Shown: positions 55,801 through 64,000 of the stretch, piece by piece
How positions within the stretch are numbered: position 1 is the first letter of the stretch
Layout: the number at the start of each line of letters is the position of its first letter
Origin: Edaphochlamys debaryana
Taxonomy: Eukaryota; Chlorophyta; Chlorophyceae; Chlamydomonadales
Length of the DNA: 64,000 nucleotides
Direction: 5' to 3'
Assembly (NCBI GenBank): GCA_016858145.1
Contig: JAEHOE010000087.1
Coordinates: 248,001-312,000, forward strand
Position numbers and translations under genes: made by a program
Notes under the pieces: model-generated
Database searches by the model: none
What the model was told of the DNA's origin: nothing
What the model saw: only the letters and a program-made list of their open reading frames with translations

Positions 55801-58800
55801 TGCGTGCTCTGTGCTGGATCCCACGCCCCACGCTCTAAGTCCTTGCCCCGTCACCTGGCTTGCCCAGCGCCTGTTACTACAACCAGCTGCGTGCTCTGTG
55901 CTGGATCCCACGCCCCACGCTCCAAGTCCCTGCCCCGTCACCTGGCTTGCTCAGCGCCTGTTACTACAACCAGCTGCGTGCTCTGTGCTGGATCCCACGC
56001 CCCACGCTCTAAGTCCTTGCCCCGTCACCTGGCTTGCCCAGCGCCTGTTACTACAACCAGCTGCGTGCTCAGTGCTGGATCCCACGCCCCACGCTCTAAG
56101 TCCCTGCCCCGTCACCGGCTTGCTCAGCGCCTGTTACTACAACCAGCTGCGTGCTCTGTGCTGGATCCCACGCCCCACGCTCCAAGTCCCTGCCCCGTCA
56201 CCTGGCTTGCTCAGCGCCTGTTACTACAACCAGCTGCGTGCTCTGTGCTGGATCCCACGCCCCACGCTCTAAGTCCTTGCCCCGTCACCTGGCTTGCCCA
56301 GCGCCTGTTACTACAACCAGCTGCGTGCTCTGTGCTGGATCCCACGCCCCACGCTCCAAGTCCCTGCCCCGTCACCGGCTTGCTCAGCGCCTGTTACTAC
56401 AACCAGCTGCGTGCTCAGTGCTGGATCCCACGCCCCACGCTCCAAGTCCTTGCCCCGTCACCTGGCTTGCCCAGCGCCTGTTACTACAACCAGCTGCGTG
56501 CTCAGTGCTGGATCCCACGCCCCACGCTCTAAGTCCTTGCCCCGTCACCTGGCTTGCCCAGCGCCTGTTACTACAACCAGCTGCGTGCTCTGTGCTGGAT
56601 CCCACGCCCCACGCTCTAAGTCCTTGCCCCGTCACCTGGCTTGCTCAGCGCCTGTTACTACAACCAGCTGCGTGCTCTGTGCTGGATCCCACGCCCCACG
56701 CTCTAAGTCCTTGCCCCGTCACCTGGCTTGCCCAGCGCCTGTTACTACAACCAGCTGCGTGCTCTGTGCTGGATCCCACGCCCCACGCTCCAAGTCCCTG
56801 CCCCGTCACCTGGCTTGCTCAGCGCCTGTTACTACAACCAGCTGCGTGCTCTGTGCTGGATCCCACGCCCCACGCTCTAAGTCCTTGCCCCGTCACCTGG
56901 CTTGCCCAGCGCCTGTTACTACAACCAGCTGCGTGCTCAGTGCTGGATCCCACGCCCCACGCTCTAAGTCCCTGCCCCGTCACCGGCTTGCTCAGCGCCT
57001 GTTACTACAACCAGCTGCGTGCTCTGTGCTGGATCCCACGCCCCACGCTCCAAGTCCCTGCCCCGTCACCTGGCTTGCTCAGCGCCTGTTACTACAACCA
57101 GCTGCGTGCTCTGTGCTGGATCCCACGCCCCACGCTCCAAGTCCCTGCCCCGTCACCTGGCTTGCCCAGCGCCTGTTACTACAACCAGCTGCGTGCTCTG
57201 TGCTGGATCCCACGCCCCACGCTCCAAGTCCCTGCCCCGTCACCTGGCTTGCTCAGCGCCTGTTACTACAACCAGCTGCGTGCTCTGTGCTGGATCCCAC
57301 GCCCCACGCTCTAAGTCCCTGCCCCGTCACCTGGCTTGCCCAGCGCCTGTTACTACAACCAGCTGCGTGCTCTGTGCTGGATCCCACGCCCCACGCTCCA
57401 AGTCCCTGCCCCGTCACCTGGCTTGCTCAGCGCCTGTTACTACAACCAGCTGCGTGCTCTGTGCTGGATCCCACGCCCCACGCTCTAAGTCCTTGCCCCG
57501 TCACCTGGCTTGCCCAGCGCCTGTTACTACAACCAGCTGCGTGCTCAGTGCTGGATCCCACGCCCCACGCTCTAAGTCCCTGCCCCGTCACCGGCTTGCT
57601 CAGCGCCTGTTACTACAACCAGCTGCGTGCTCTGTGCTGGATCCCACGCCCCACGCTCCAAGTCCCTGCCCCGTCACCTGGCTTGCTCAGCGCCTGTTAC
57701 TACAACCAGCTGCGTGCTCTGTGCTGGATCCCACGCCCCACGCTCTAAGTCCTTGCCCCGTCACCTGGCTTGCCCAGCGCCTGTTACTACAACCAGCTGC
57801 GTGCTCAGTGCTGGATCCCACGCCCCACGCTCCAAGTCCTTGCCCCGTCACCTGGCTTGCCCAGCGCCTGTTACTACAACCAGCTGCGTGCTCAGTGCTG
57901 GATCCCACGCCCCACGCTCCAAGTCCCTGCCCCGTCACCGGCTTGCTCAGCGCCTGTTACTACAACCAGCTGCGTGCTCAGTGCTGGATCCCACGCCCCA
58001 CGCTCTAAGTCCTTGCCCCGTCACCTGGCTTGCCCAGCGCCTGTTACTACAACCAGCTGCGTGCTCTGTGCTGGATCCCACGCCCCACGCTCTAAGTCCT
58101 TGCCCCGTCACCTGGCTTGCTCAGCGCCTGTTACTACAACCAGCTGCGTGCTCTGTGCTGGATCCCACGCCCCACGCTCTAAGTCCTTGCCCCGTCACCT
58201 GGCTTGCCCAGCGCCTGTTACTACAACCAGCTGCGTGCTCTGTGCTGGATCCCACGCCCCACGCTCCAAGTCCCTGCCCCGTCACCTGGCTTGCTCAGCG
58301 CCTGTTACTACAACCAGCTGCGTGCTCTGTGCTGGATCCCACGCCCCACGCTCTAAGTCCTTGCCCCGTCACCTGGCTTGCCCAGCGCCTGTTACTACAA
58401 CCAGCTGCGTGCTCAGTGCTGGATCCCACGCCCCACGCTCTAAGTCCCTGCCCCGTCACCGGCTTGCTCAGCGCCTGTTACTACAACCAGCTGCGTGCTC
58501 TGTGCTGGATCCCACGCCCCACGCTCCAAGTCCCTGCCCCGTCACCTGGCTTGCTCAGCGCCTGTTACTACAACCAGCTGCGTGCTCTGTGCTGGATCCC
58601 ACGCCCCACGCTCCAAGTCCCTGCCCCGTCACCTGGCTTGCCCAGCGCCTGTTACTACAACCAGCTGCGTGCTCTGTGCTGGATCCCACGCCCCACGCTC
58701 CAAGTCCCTGCCCCGTCACCTGGCTTGCTCAGCGCCTGTTACTACAACCAGCTGCGTGCTCTGTGCTGGATCCCACGCCCCACGCTCTAAGTCCTTGCCC

Positions 58801-58903
58801 CGTCACCTGGCTTGCCCAGCGCCTGTTACTACAACCAGCTGCGTGCTCAGTGCTGGATCCCACGCCCCACGCTCCAAGTCCCTGCCCCGTCACCTGGCTT
58901 GTC
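34814..58903. repeat. 86-87-bp satellite array, about 277 monomers, with higher-order blocks
   Basis: Monomer of 87 bp (CACCTGGCTTG form) or 86 bp (CACCGGCTTG form), each with a GGATCC and a CAGCTG site. Variable positions: TCTAAG/TCCAAG, CCTTGCCCC/CCCTGCCCC, GCCCAG/GCTCAG, CTCTGTG/CTCAGTG. GCCCAG and GCTCAG monomers mostly alternate. Larger blocks repeat: 35945-37450 recurs 2426 bp on, 42100-43956 recurs 3121 bp on, and 51900-55150 recurs 3297 bp on. Open frames across it come from the 29-codon monomer and are not genes. Confidence 0.97.
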
Positions 58904-59031
58904 CAGCCACTAAGGACCGCAGTGCGGCCAAGCATCACGCACTTAAAAGCGCCAAAAGCAACTCAACCATTGCCGGAGGTAAACACGTGCATTGCAGCAC
59001 GCCAGCATGGTCTGCTCCTACCCCTTCCCCC
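58904..59031. other. Transposon left end, 3' flank of the transposase gene
   Basis: Starts where the last satellite monomer breaks off (GGCTTGTCCAGCC). No TGTAA signal was found on the minus strand here, and no other feature. Confidence 0.4.
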
Positions 59032-62000
59032 TTAGACGGGAATTCTGCTCCTACCCAGCTCTGTCCGTAGCTGGTCGACCAGGGCCAGGTGCTGGTCAAT
59101 GAGAAACACAGTGCCCTCGCAGGCAGCTGCCCGTTCACGTGCAGCTTGCAGGCAAGAAGCCGCGTGCCTGACCCACGCCCCCAGCCGCTTCTTCTCCACG
59201 CGCAGCGTGGCCTCCTCCTCGCTTGTGCGCGCCAGATCGGCCGCGGCCTCCAGGTAGCGGCGCCCGTGGTGCAGGCGCACAAGTGACTCATTGTTGCCCC
59301 ACGGCATCGGCGTGCCCGGGTCAAAGAGGCTCTTCAGCTGCTGCTCCGTCAGGCGCGCGCTCGACCCGCCACCCACACTCTGCCAAACGTACATCTCCTC
59401 CAGCAGTGCGCGAACCTGGGCGCGCTTCCGCTTGCCCCGCGCCTGCATGCTTTTGGTCTCCTTGTCCGCACAGCCCGCCGCTGCCCGATCCGAGTGAAGG
59501 GCGCGGATCTCAAGCACGAGCTGCTCGATGCGAGACTGACACCTGTAGAGGGGTGGTCGAGGGCAAGGCGGGGTAAGGGAGGGGGGTCTAAGCTTCGGCG
59601 ACGAGGGTCGTGTCATGCCCCACACAGGCAACATCACAATAGACTATGGCAGCGAACGCCTAAGGCCCGCGCACCTCTCCACTTCCTTCCGCCGCAGCTT
59701 GTCCAGCGCGCAGTCAAAGGGCTCGTAGCCCTTCGTCCATTTGGAACGCTCGGTTGGCGGCAGGTCCCGCTTGTGCTCCATCGCGGTCAGTGCTGCTCGC
59801 ACCTTGCTGAGCGCGTCATCCGTGCTTGCCGTGGCCAACGCAACGGATGCACTGCTGGAGACGACCGCAAGGGAAGGGGCTGAGATCTGGAGGCGCTTCA
59901 GCTCCCCCAAGCGGAGGCAGAGCCGTGCGTACTCGACCTGAGGGCGTGGGCACCACGCGGGTCTGCTCAAGCCAGTCTCTCAACACCACCTGTGCCTCGT
60001 CAACTCTCGCGCTCCAGCCAGCCCGCTTGTGCTTTCCCTGCTCACTTTCCAGGCGTCTCCGTCGGTGGTTTCCTCCCGCTCCGTCCCCAGGACGACCCGC
60101 TTGTACTCCTCTGCGGCGACCTGGGGGTCCAGCACGGGAGGCGCAGCTTTCGCCGCTTCCGACATCACCGAGGCCAGGGCTTTCCGGTGGGCGTCTGCGG
60201 GGCAAAAGGGCCACGCCAAGAAGGGTCACACAGCACAGAGAGTGCAGGGATCAGTAGAGGGTTATGCCTTGCTGCTGGCAGTCTCCGCCAGCCTACCCAG
60301 CAGCTTAATGGTGTCGGCGTATCGCTTCTCCGTCAGAACGACAATCCGCTTGAGCTTGTCACGGCCGATGTCGGCCAGAAGCGCCTCGATGAAGTCTCTC
60401 CGGTGATGCAGGGACATGTACCGCACGAGGGAACCGGCGGACTGAGGAGGCGGGTAGGGCAAACGGGCATCAGGCAGCGGATCTCAGCCTCCTTTGTGAG
60501 AAGAGGTTTGCGGCAGGCACATGCCCCCCAACACGCGCTCCATGGCGCATAGTGCCATGCTGCCATCCCCAGCACATGCTTACTTTTGTCATGGACCACA
60601 GCTGTTCGATCTCCTCTCCAATGCGCCTTGCGGCAGCCGGAGAGTATCCGCCGCTGTTCACCAGCTGGCAGGCGATCTCGTGGCCGCTCCCGTGCATCCA
60701 GTTGACCATGATGCGCAGATCCTTGGCCGCCTGGGGCAGCTCGGGGTGGTTGGCTACGTACCGCCGCCACGTGCTCCTGATCTGACAGCCGAAGTCAATG
60801 TACACGTCTTTAAGGTCTGGGCGCTGCTGCACCAGGTGGTGCAGCATGAGTAGGTAGTAAGAGAACTGTTCTGGCTTGGGCATGTCGCAGAAGCCCCCAC
60901 GGACGGGGACGGTGTGCATGCAGACGGCGCCTACCACGCCGTGCACGTCACATGGCCCAGCTGAAGAAGAGTTGGGACGTGCACAGTGCAGCGATGATCG
61001 GCAGGAAGGCTCTTCACCAGCCGCCTGGGCTCCCACCCTGCCCGATACGACCCTCTCGAGCTCTAGGGCACCGGCGGAATATGCCGCCTGCACCTGGCCG
61101 TCTACGGCACCAAAGAAGGTGGAGATGTGGTGTGGGAGGCCACGTGTGGCCGTGCCACAGCTCGCGTAGTGCCCAAGCTTGGTAACGGCGTCCAAAGACA
61201 CGGACAGCCGATACGGATCCGTGTCCTCGCCTGCATTCACGGGGGCGCACAAGACAAGAAGTGGTATTGATAATAATGGGAAGGGCGCAGGCTGCTGCTG
61301 GGGCCCGCCAACGCTGCGCCGAGGCCCCCAGGGAACAGGGCGCGGGCTGAGGCCCCTCCCACGCTGCGCCGAGGTCCCCAGGGAACAGGGCGCGGGCTGA
61401 GGCCCCTCCCACGCTGCGCCGAGGTCCCCAGGGGACAGGGCGCGGGCCGAGGCCCCTCCCACGCTGCGCCGAGGTCCCCAGGGAACAGGGCGCGGGCTGA
61501 GGCCCCTCCCACGCTGCGCCAAGGCCCCCAGGGAACAGGGCGCGGGCTGAGGCCCCTCCGAAGCTGCGCCGAGGCCCCCAGGGAACAGGGCGCGGGCTGA
61601 GGCCCCTCCGAAGCTGCGCCGAGGCCCCCAGGGGACAAGGCGCGGGCTGAGGCCCCTCCCACGCTGCGCCGAGGCCCCCAGGGAACAGGGCGCGGGCTGA
61701 GGCCCCTCCGAAGCTGCGCCGAGGCCCCCAGGGAACAGGGCGCGGGCTGAGGCCCCTCCCACGCTGCGCCGAGGCCCCCAGGGAACAGGGCGCGGGCTGA
61801 GGCCCCTCCGAAGCTGCGCCGAGGCACCCAGGGGACAGGGCGCGGGCTCAGGCCCCTCCCACGCTGCGCCGAGGCCCCCAGGGAACAGGGCGCGGGCTGA
61901 GGCCCCTCCCACGCTGCGCCGAGGCCCCAAGGGGACAGGGCGCGGGCTGAGGCCCCTCCCACGCTGCGCCAAGGCCCCCAGGGGACAGGGCGCGGGCTGA

Positions 62001-63200
62001 GGCCCCTCCGAAGCTGCGCCGAGGCCCCAAGGGAACAGGGCGCGGGCTGAGGCCCCTCCCACGCTGCGCCGAGGCCCCAAGGGAACAGGGCGCGGGCTGA
62101 GGCCCCTCCCACGCTGCGCCGAGGCCCCAAGGGGACAGGGCGCGGGCTGAGGCCCCTCCCACGCTGCGCCAAGGCCCCAAGGGGACAAGGCGCGGGCTCA
62201 GGCCCCTCCCACGCTGCGCCGAGGCCCCAAGTGGTAGTACTACCAAACAAAGCTCACCGGGCACTGCGGGAGTATCCGCACAGATGGCGCATCCTCCAAA
62301 GGGTCCGGCATCCATGCCCTCCACGCCCAGCGCCGCCCAGTCCTCCACGATGGCTTTGGAGCGCAGATAGGAGAAGAAGCTGGGGACGAAGGCGCGATCG
62401 TCGAGCTTACAAGCCGCCTGTGCGGACAGGAAGTCCACAAAGCCTGGGGGGCCGAAGGCGGGAGAGGGTGAAAGGGGGCCTGGGCGACAATGAAGCGGCC
62501 CCACGGCAGCTTTGTCCCCACCGTTCCCCGAGGCCTACCTGCTGCACTCAGCCCGTCCTGCAGGCCGAGGTGGCGGTACGCCCGGTGAACGTCCAGGTCG
62601 AACCACAGGCACGTGGAGACGGGGGTGAGGGGGAAGCACCCCGCCGGGATTGGTTGCACCGTAAACACGGCACCGCACTCGCACTTGGTGTGTGGCACTT
62701 GAAGGGCGCCAGAGCCCACCAAGCTGACGTACGTGACGGTGGCTACTCCCGTCGTCAGCTTAGCAGCCCCTGGCCCCCGGACAGGAGGTAGCGTGCATGG
62801 CCGCGTCAGCGGCAGCCCTCGCCGCCAAGGTGTCCACCCGCCTCTGAGCGTGCCCGAGCACAAGTGCTGACCGCTCCCGGGAGAGCGTGTCGAGCTGCTG
62901 GGCGTACACACGTAACTGGTCCGCCATTGTTTGCCGCTGCTTCGTCCACGCACCCTTCGTGGCCTCCTGCCGCTGCGCCCAAGTCCTCAGATCCTCGCTG
63001 CGGTGCTCCCGCCCAGACGTGGACGGTCCATCAGCTACCGTGAGACCCCTGACTGGCCGTGTTCGAGGCACCGGCGTTGCAGACAGCTGCCTGCGCGCGG
63101 TCGCGCTGGGGATGGGCTGCGGCCTCGCATAGGCCGCAGCGCGAGGTGCGGCATGCACCTCTGGCGCTGGAGTACTTCTATCAGGTAGGGAGCGCTGCAT
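59032..63200 (-). CDS. KDZ transposase, 8 or 9 exons
   Basis: Likely DNA transposase acting in the nucleus. Exons with matching phases and GT-AG introns: 62539-63200 (see below), 62258-62443, 60584-61230, 60297-60441, 60046-60194, 59675-59937, 59032-59542; about 850 residues. Visible: Cys motif KCECG...GCFPLTPVSTC; LSVSLDA; VCMH...FCDMPKPEQ; YIDFGCQ; MHGSGHEIACQL; IGEEIEQLW. The acidic residues in LSVSLDA, YIDFGCQ and GEE fit a DDE catalytic set. The C-terminal exons are helical and charged, ending TELGRSRIPV. The first exon changes frame between 62839 and 62758: an 80-bp GT-AG intron (62759-62838, weak donor GTGGAC) restores it; otherwise this is a frameshift. The start ATG (63200) is the first in its frame and upstream exons are possible. 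No inactivating change is seen elsewhere. Confidence 0.75.
61300..62230. repeat. 50-bp minisatellite inside a transposase intron (about 18 copies)
   Basis: Units GGCCCCTCCCACGCTGCGCC + GAGGCCCCCAGGGAACAGGG + CGCGGGCTGA with exact 50-bp spacing. Variants: CCACG/CGAAG, GAGGT/GAGGC, GGGAACA/GGGGACA. It fills most of the intron 61231-62257, whose flanking exons join in phase 1. Minus-strand frames across it are an effect of the repeat. Confidence 0.95.
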
Positions 63201-63604
63201 GAGAATAGCTTGCTCTGCGCTTGCTGAAGGGAAGGCGGAGCTGGCAACTGGCCAATTGATTGCTTGCGACAGCTACGCCTGCTTCGTGAGAACTAGCAGT
63301 GGCATTAGCAAAACGCCGACAACACAGTCCAGCCTCGCTGGTTGCGTGGGTTGCGAGAGGCGTAAGTGTGGTCGTGCTTCGGTCGTGCTCGCAGTTTCGT
63401 GCGGCAAGTACGCTAGGTCGCGATGTGGGATGTAGCGGTGTGTGCTATGTGACAGGACACTGCATGCGACCTATGGTGGTACGCGGTCAAGGTGTAACCC
63501 GTGATGAGAGTTCTCGGTCAACACAGAAGACTAGGACGATACGTCGGATGGGACCATCGGCCTCATGCCATCTATGGTCCTACGACCGGTGTGAGACCTA
63601 GCTG
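63201..63604. other. Transposon right end, 5' flank of the transposase gene
   Basis: Unique sequence. It contains an imperfect foldback GGACCAT...ATGGTCC near 63551-63576. No credible upstream exon or promoter element seen. Confidence 0.4.
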
Positions 63605-63919
63605 GCAAGGGCGAGGGATGCCAACAGCGAAATACACGCATTTTGCCAGACCAAAAGCGGTTCGACCGCAACCCTCAAGGAGAGCAAAGGGAGAGCAAAG
63701 CAGGACGCTGGGAAATGCCCAGGGCACGCCCTAGGTGCCCTCCGCCCCTGCCCTTGTGTGGCGCCTGGCAAAGCACCCTCTGAGTGGGCTCTCCCCTGGC
63801 CACCCACTTCCTGGCAGCCCCTGCCCCCCTCCCCAGCTGCCCGCTCACGCACCCTCACAGCCACGCTGCACAACGGCCCTTCACGTGGCTGAGGACTGGG
63901 CCAGTCCCTGTGCCCTCTC
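63605..63919. repeat. Composite-unit fragment right of the KDZ transposon
   Basis: Matches the flank beginning AAGGGCGAGGGATGCCAACAG (compare 4108-4422 and 32894-33208) in the same orientation. The tRNA is missing on the left, and it stops at GTGCCCTCT on the right. Confidence 0.9.
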
Positions 63920-64000
63920 GTGCCCTTTCCCGTAGGTGGCTTGCCCCTTCACGTGTCCTGCCGCTTCTCCTATTCTTCTCCTTTCAGCACCTTCGTGGCC
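63920..64000. other. C/T-rich end of window
   Basis: Unrelated to the composite unit. C/T-rich with CTTCACGTG, similar in style to the C/T-rich part of the 1697-bp insertion near 23900. No gene seen. Confidence 0.3.

Larger units (their letters stand above)
58904..63604 (-). mobile_element. KDZ-family DNA transposon
   Basis: Bounded by the satellite on the left and a composite-unit fragment on the right, and filled by a KDZ-type transposase gene. I could not identify certain terminal inverted repeats or an 8-bp target duplication; the outermost bases (CCAGCC left, CTAGCTGG right) are only weakly similar in inverted orientation. Confidence 0.65.

Noticed and set aside
34814..58903. Very long plus-strand open frames (up to 907 codons) and minus-strand frames across the satellite
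   Set aside because: The 87-bp monomer is 29 codons, so any frame without a stop in one monomer runs on. Frames switch at 86-bp monomers, and the products are pure repeat translations.
34814..58903. CRISPR-like regular repeat
   Set aside because: There is no alternation of conserved repeat and unique spacer; the whole 87 bp is repeated, in a eukaryotic context without cas genes.
34814..58903. Calling the satellite the centromere
   Set aside because: Chlamydomonas centromeres are reported to be built from ZeppL LINE elements; higher-order structure alone does not prove centromere function.
60470..62188. 572-codon minus-strand frame containing the 50-bp repeat
   Set aside because: The repeat lies in an intron with matching GT-AG ends and phase; the first part of this frame is repeat translation fused to the real fourth exon.
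58904..63604. Terminal inverted repeats of the KDZ element
   Set aside because: CCAGCC at the left and CTAGCTGG at the right share too few bases, and no 8-bp duplication is visible.

Overview
The window is a repeat-dominated, GC-rich nuclear segment, most likely from a chlorophycean (volvocine-type) green alga. Reasons: C-rich coding with strong GC third-position bias; short GT-AG introns (donors GTGAGT, GTGAGC, GTGCGC); TGTAA near the 3' ends of inserted sequences, as in Chlamydomonas polyadenylation signals; a Ty3/Gypsy polyprotein with a PHD finger; a KDZ transposase gene; and an intron-containing tRNA-Val(AAC). The species cannot be fixed from sequence alone. I see no clear single-copy host housekeeping gene.

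Layout. (1) 1-8810 and 30656-34100 belong to one large composite tandem repeat. Each unit holds a block of 175-179 bp minisatellite, a minus-strand tRNA-Val(AAC) with a 34-nt intron, about 0.8 kb of flank, and a minus-strand exon-like piece with an acidic tract that splices in phase from the 95-bp 'exon' inside the first minisatellite copy. Minisatellite copy numbers by block are about 22, 4, 6, 9 and 2. Unit 2 carries an 875-bp insertion with an 11-bp target duplication. The unit-4 tRNA is split by a 70-bp insertion with a 9-bp duplication. (2) 8811-30655 is a head-to-tail array of one Ty3/Gypsy-like element on the minus strand: a left remnant, complete copy A, complete copy B (split by a 1697-bp LTR-like insertion) and a right fragment. 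Neighbouring copies share very short terminal repeats of about 45 bp. Each full copy encodes gag, a protease remnant, RNase H, a DNA-methyltransferase-like domain, integrase and a PHD finger, but no reverse transcriptase. (3) 34144-34813 holds an orphan coding exon and a spacer with one degenerate satellite monomer. (4) 34814-58903 is a 24-kb satellite of about 277 monomers of 86-87 bp with higher-order block duplications of about 2.4, 3.1 and 3.3 kb. (5) 58904-63604 is a KDZ-family DNA transposon with an eight- or nine-exon minus-strand transposase gene; one intron is filled by a 50-bp minisatellite. (6) 63605-63919 is a fragment of the same composite unit as in (1).

How the parts relate. 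The locus looks like a composite tandem repeat repeatedly invaded by transposons and expanded by unequal exchange. The tRNA copies and the splice-flanked exon suggest the composite began as an ordinary genic stretch. The Gypsy array looks non-autonomous: RNase H and integrase keep their catalytic residues, reverse transcriptase is missing from every copy, and the protease and methyltransferase motifs are altered. It would need polymerase from a relative. The most unusual signals are the methyltransferase-like domain in an RT-less element, a family of small hairpins with a constant CCTTRR loop and covarying stems across that element, and the exon-derived minisatellite.
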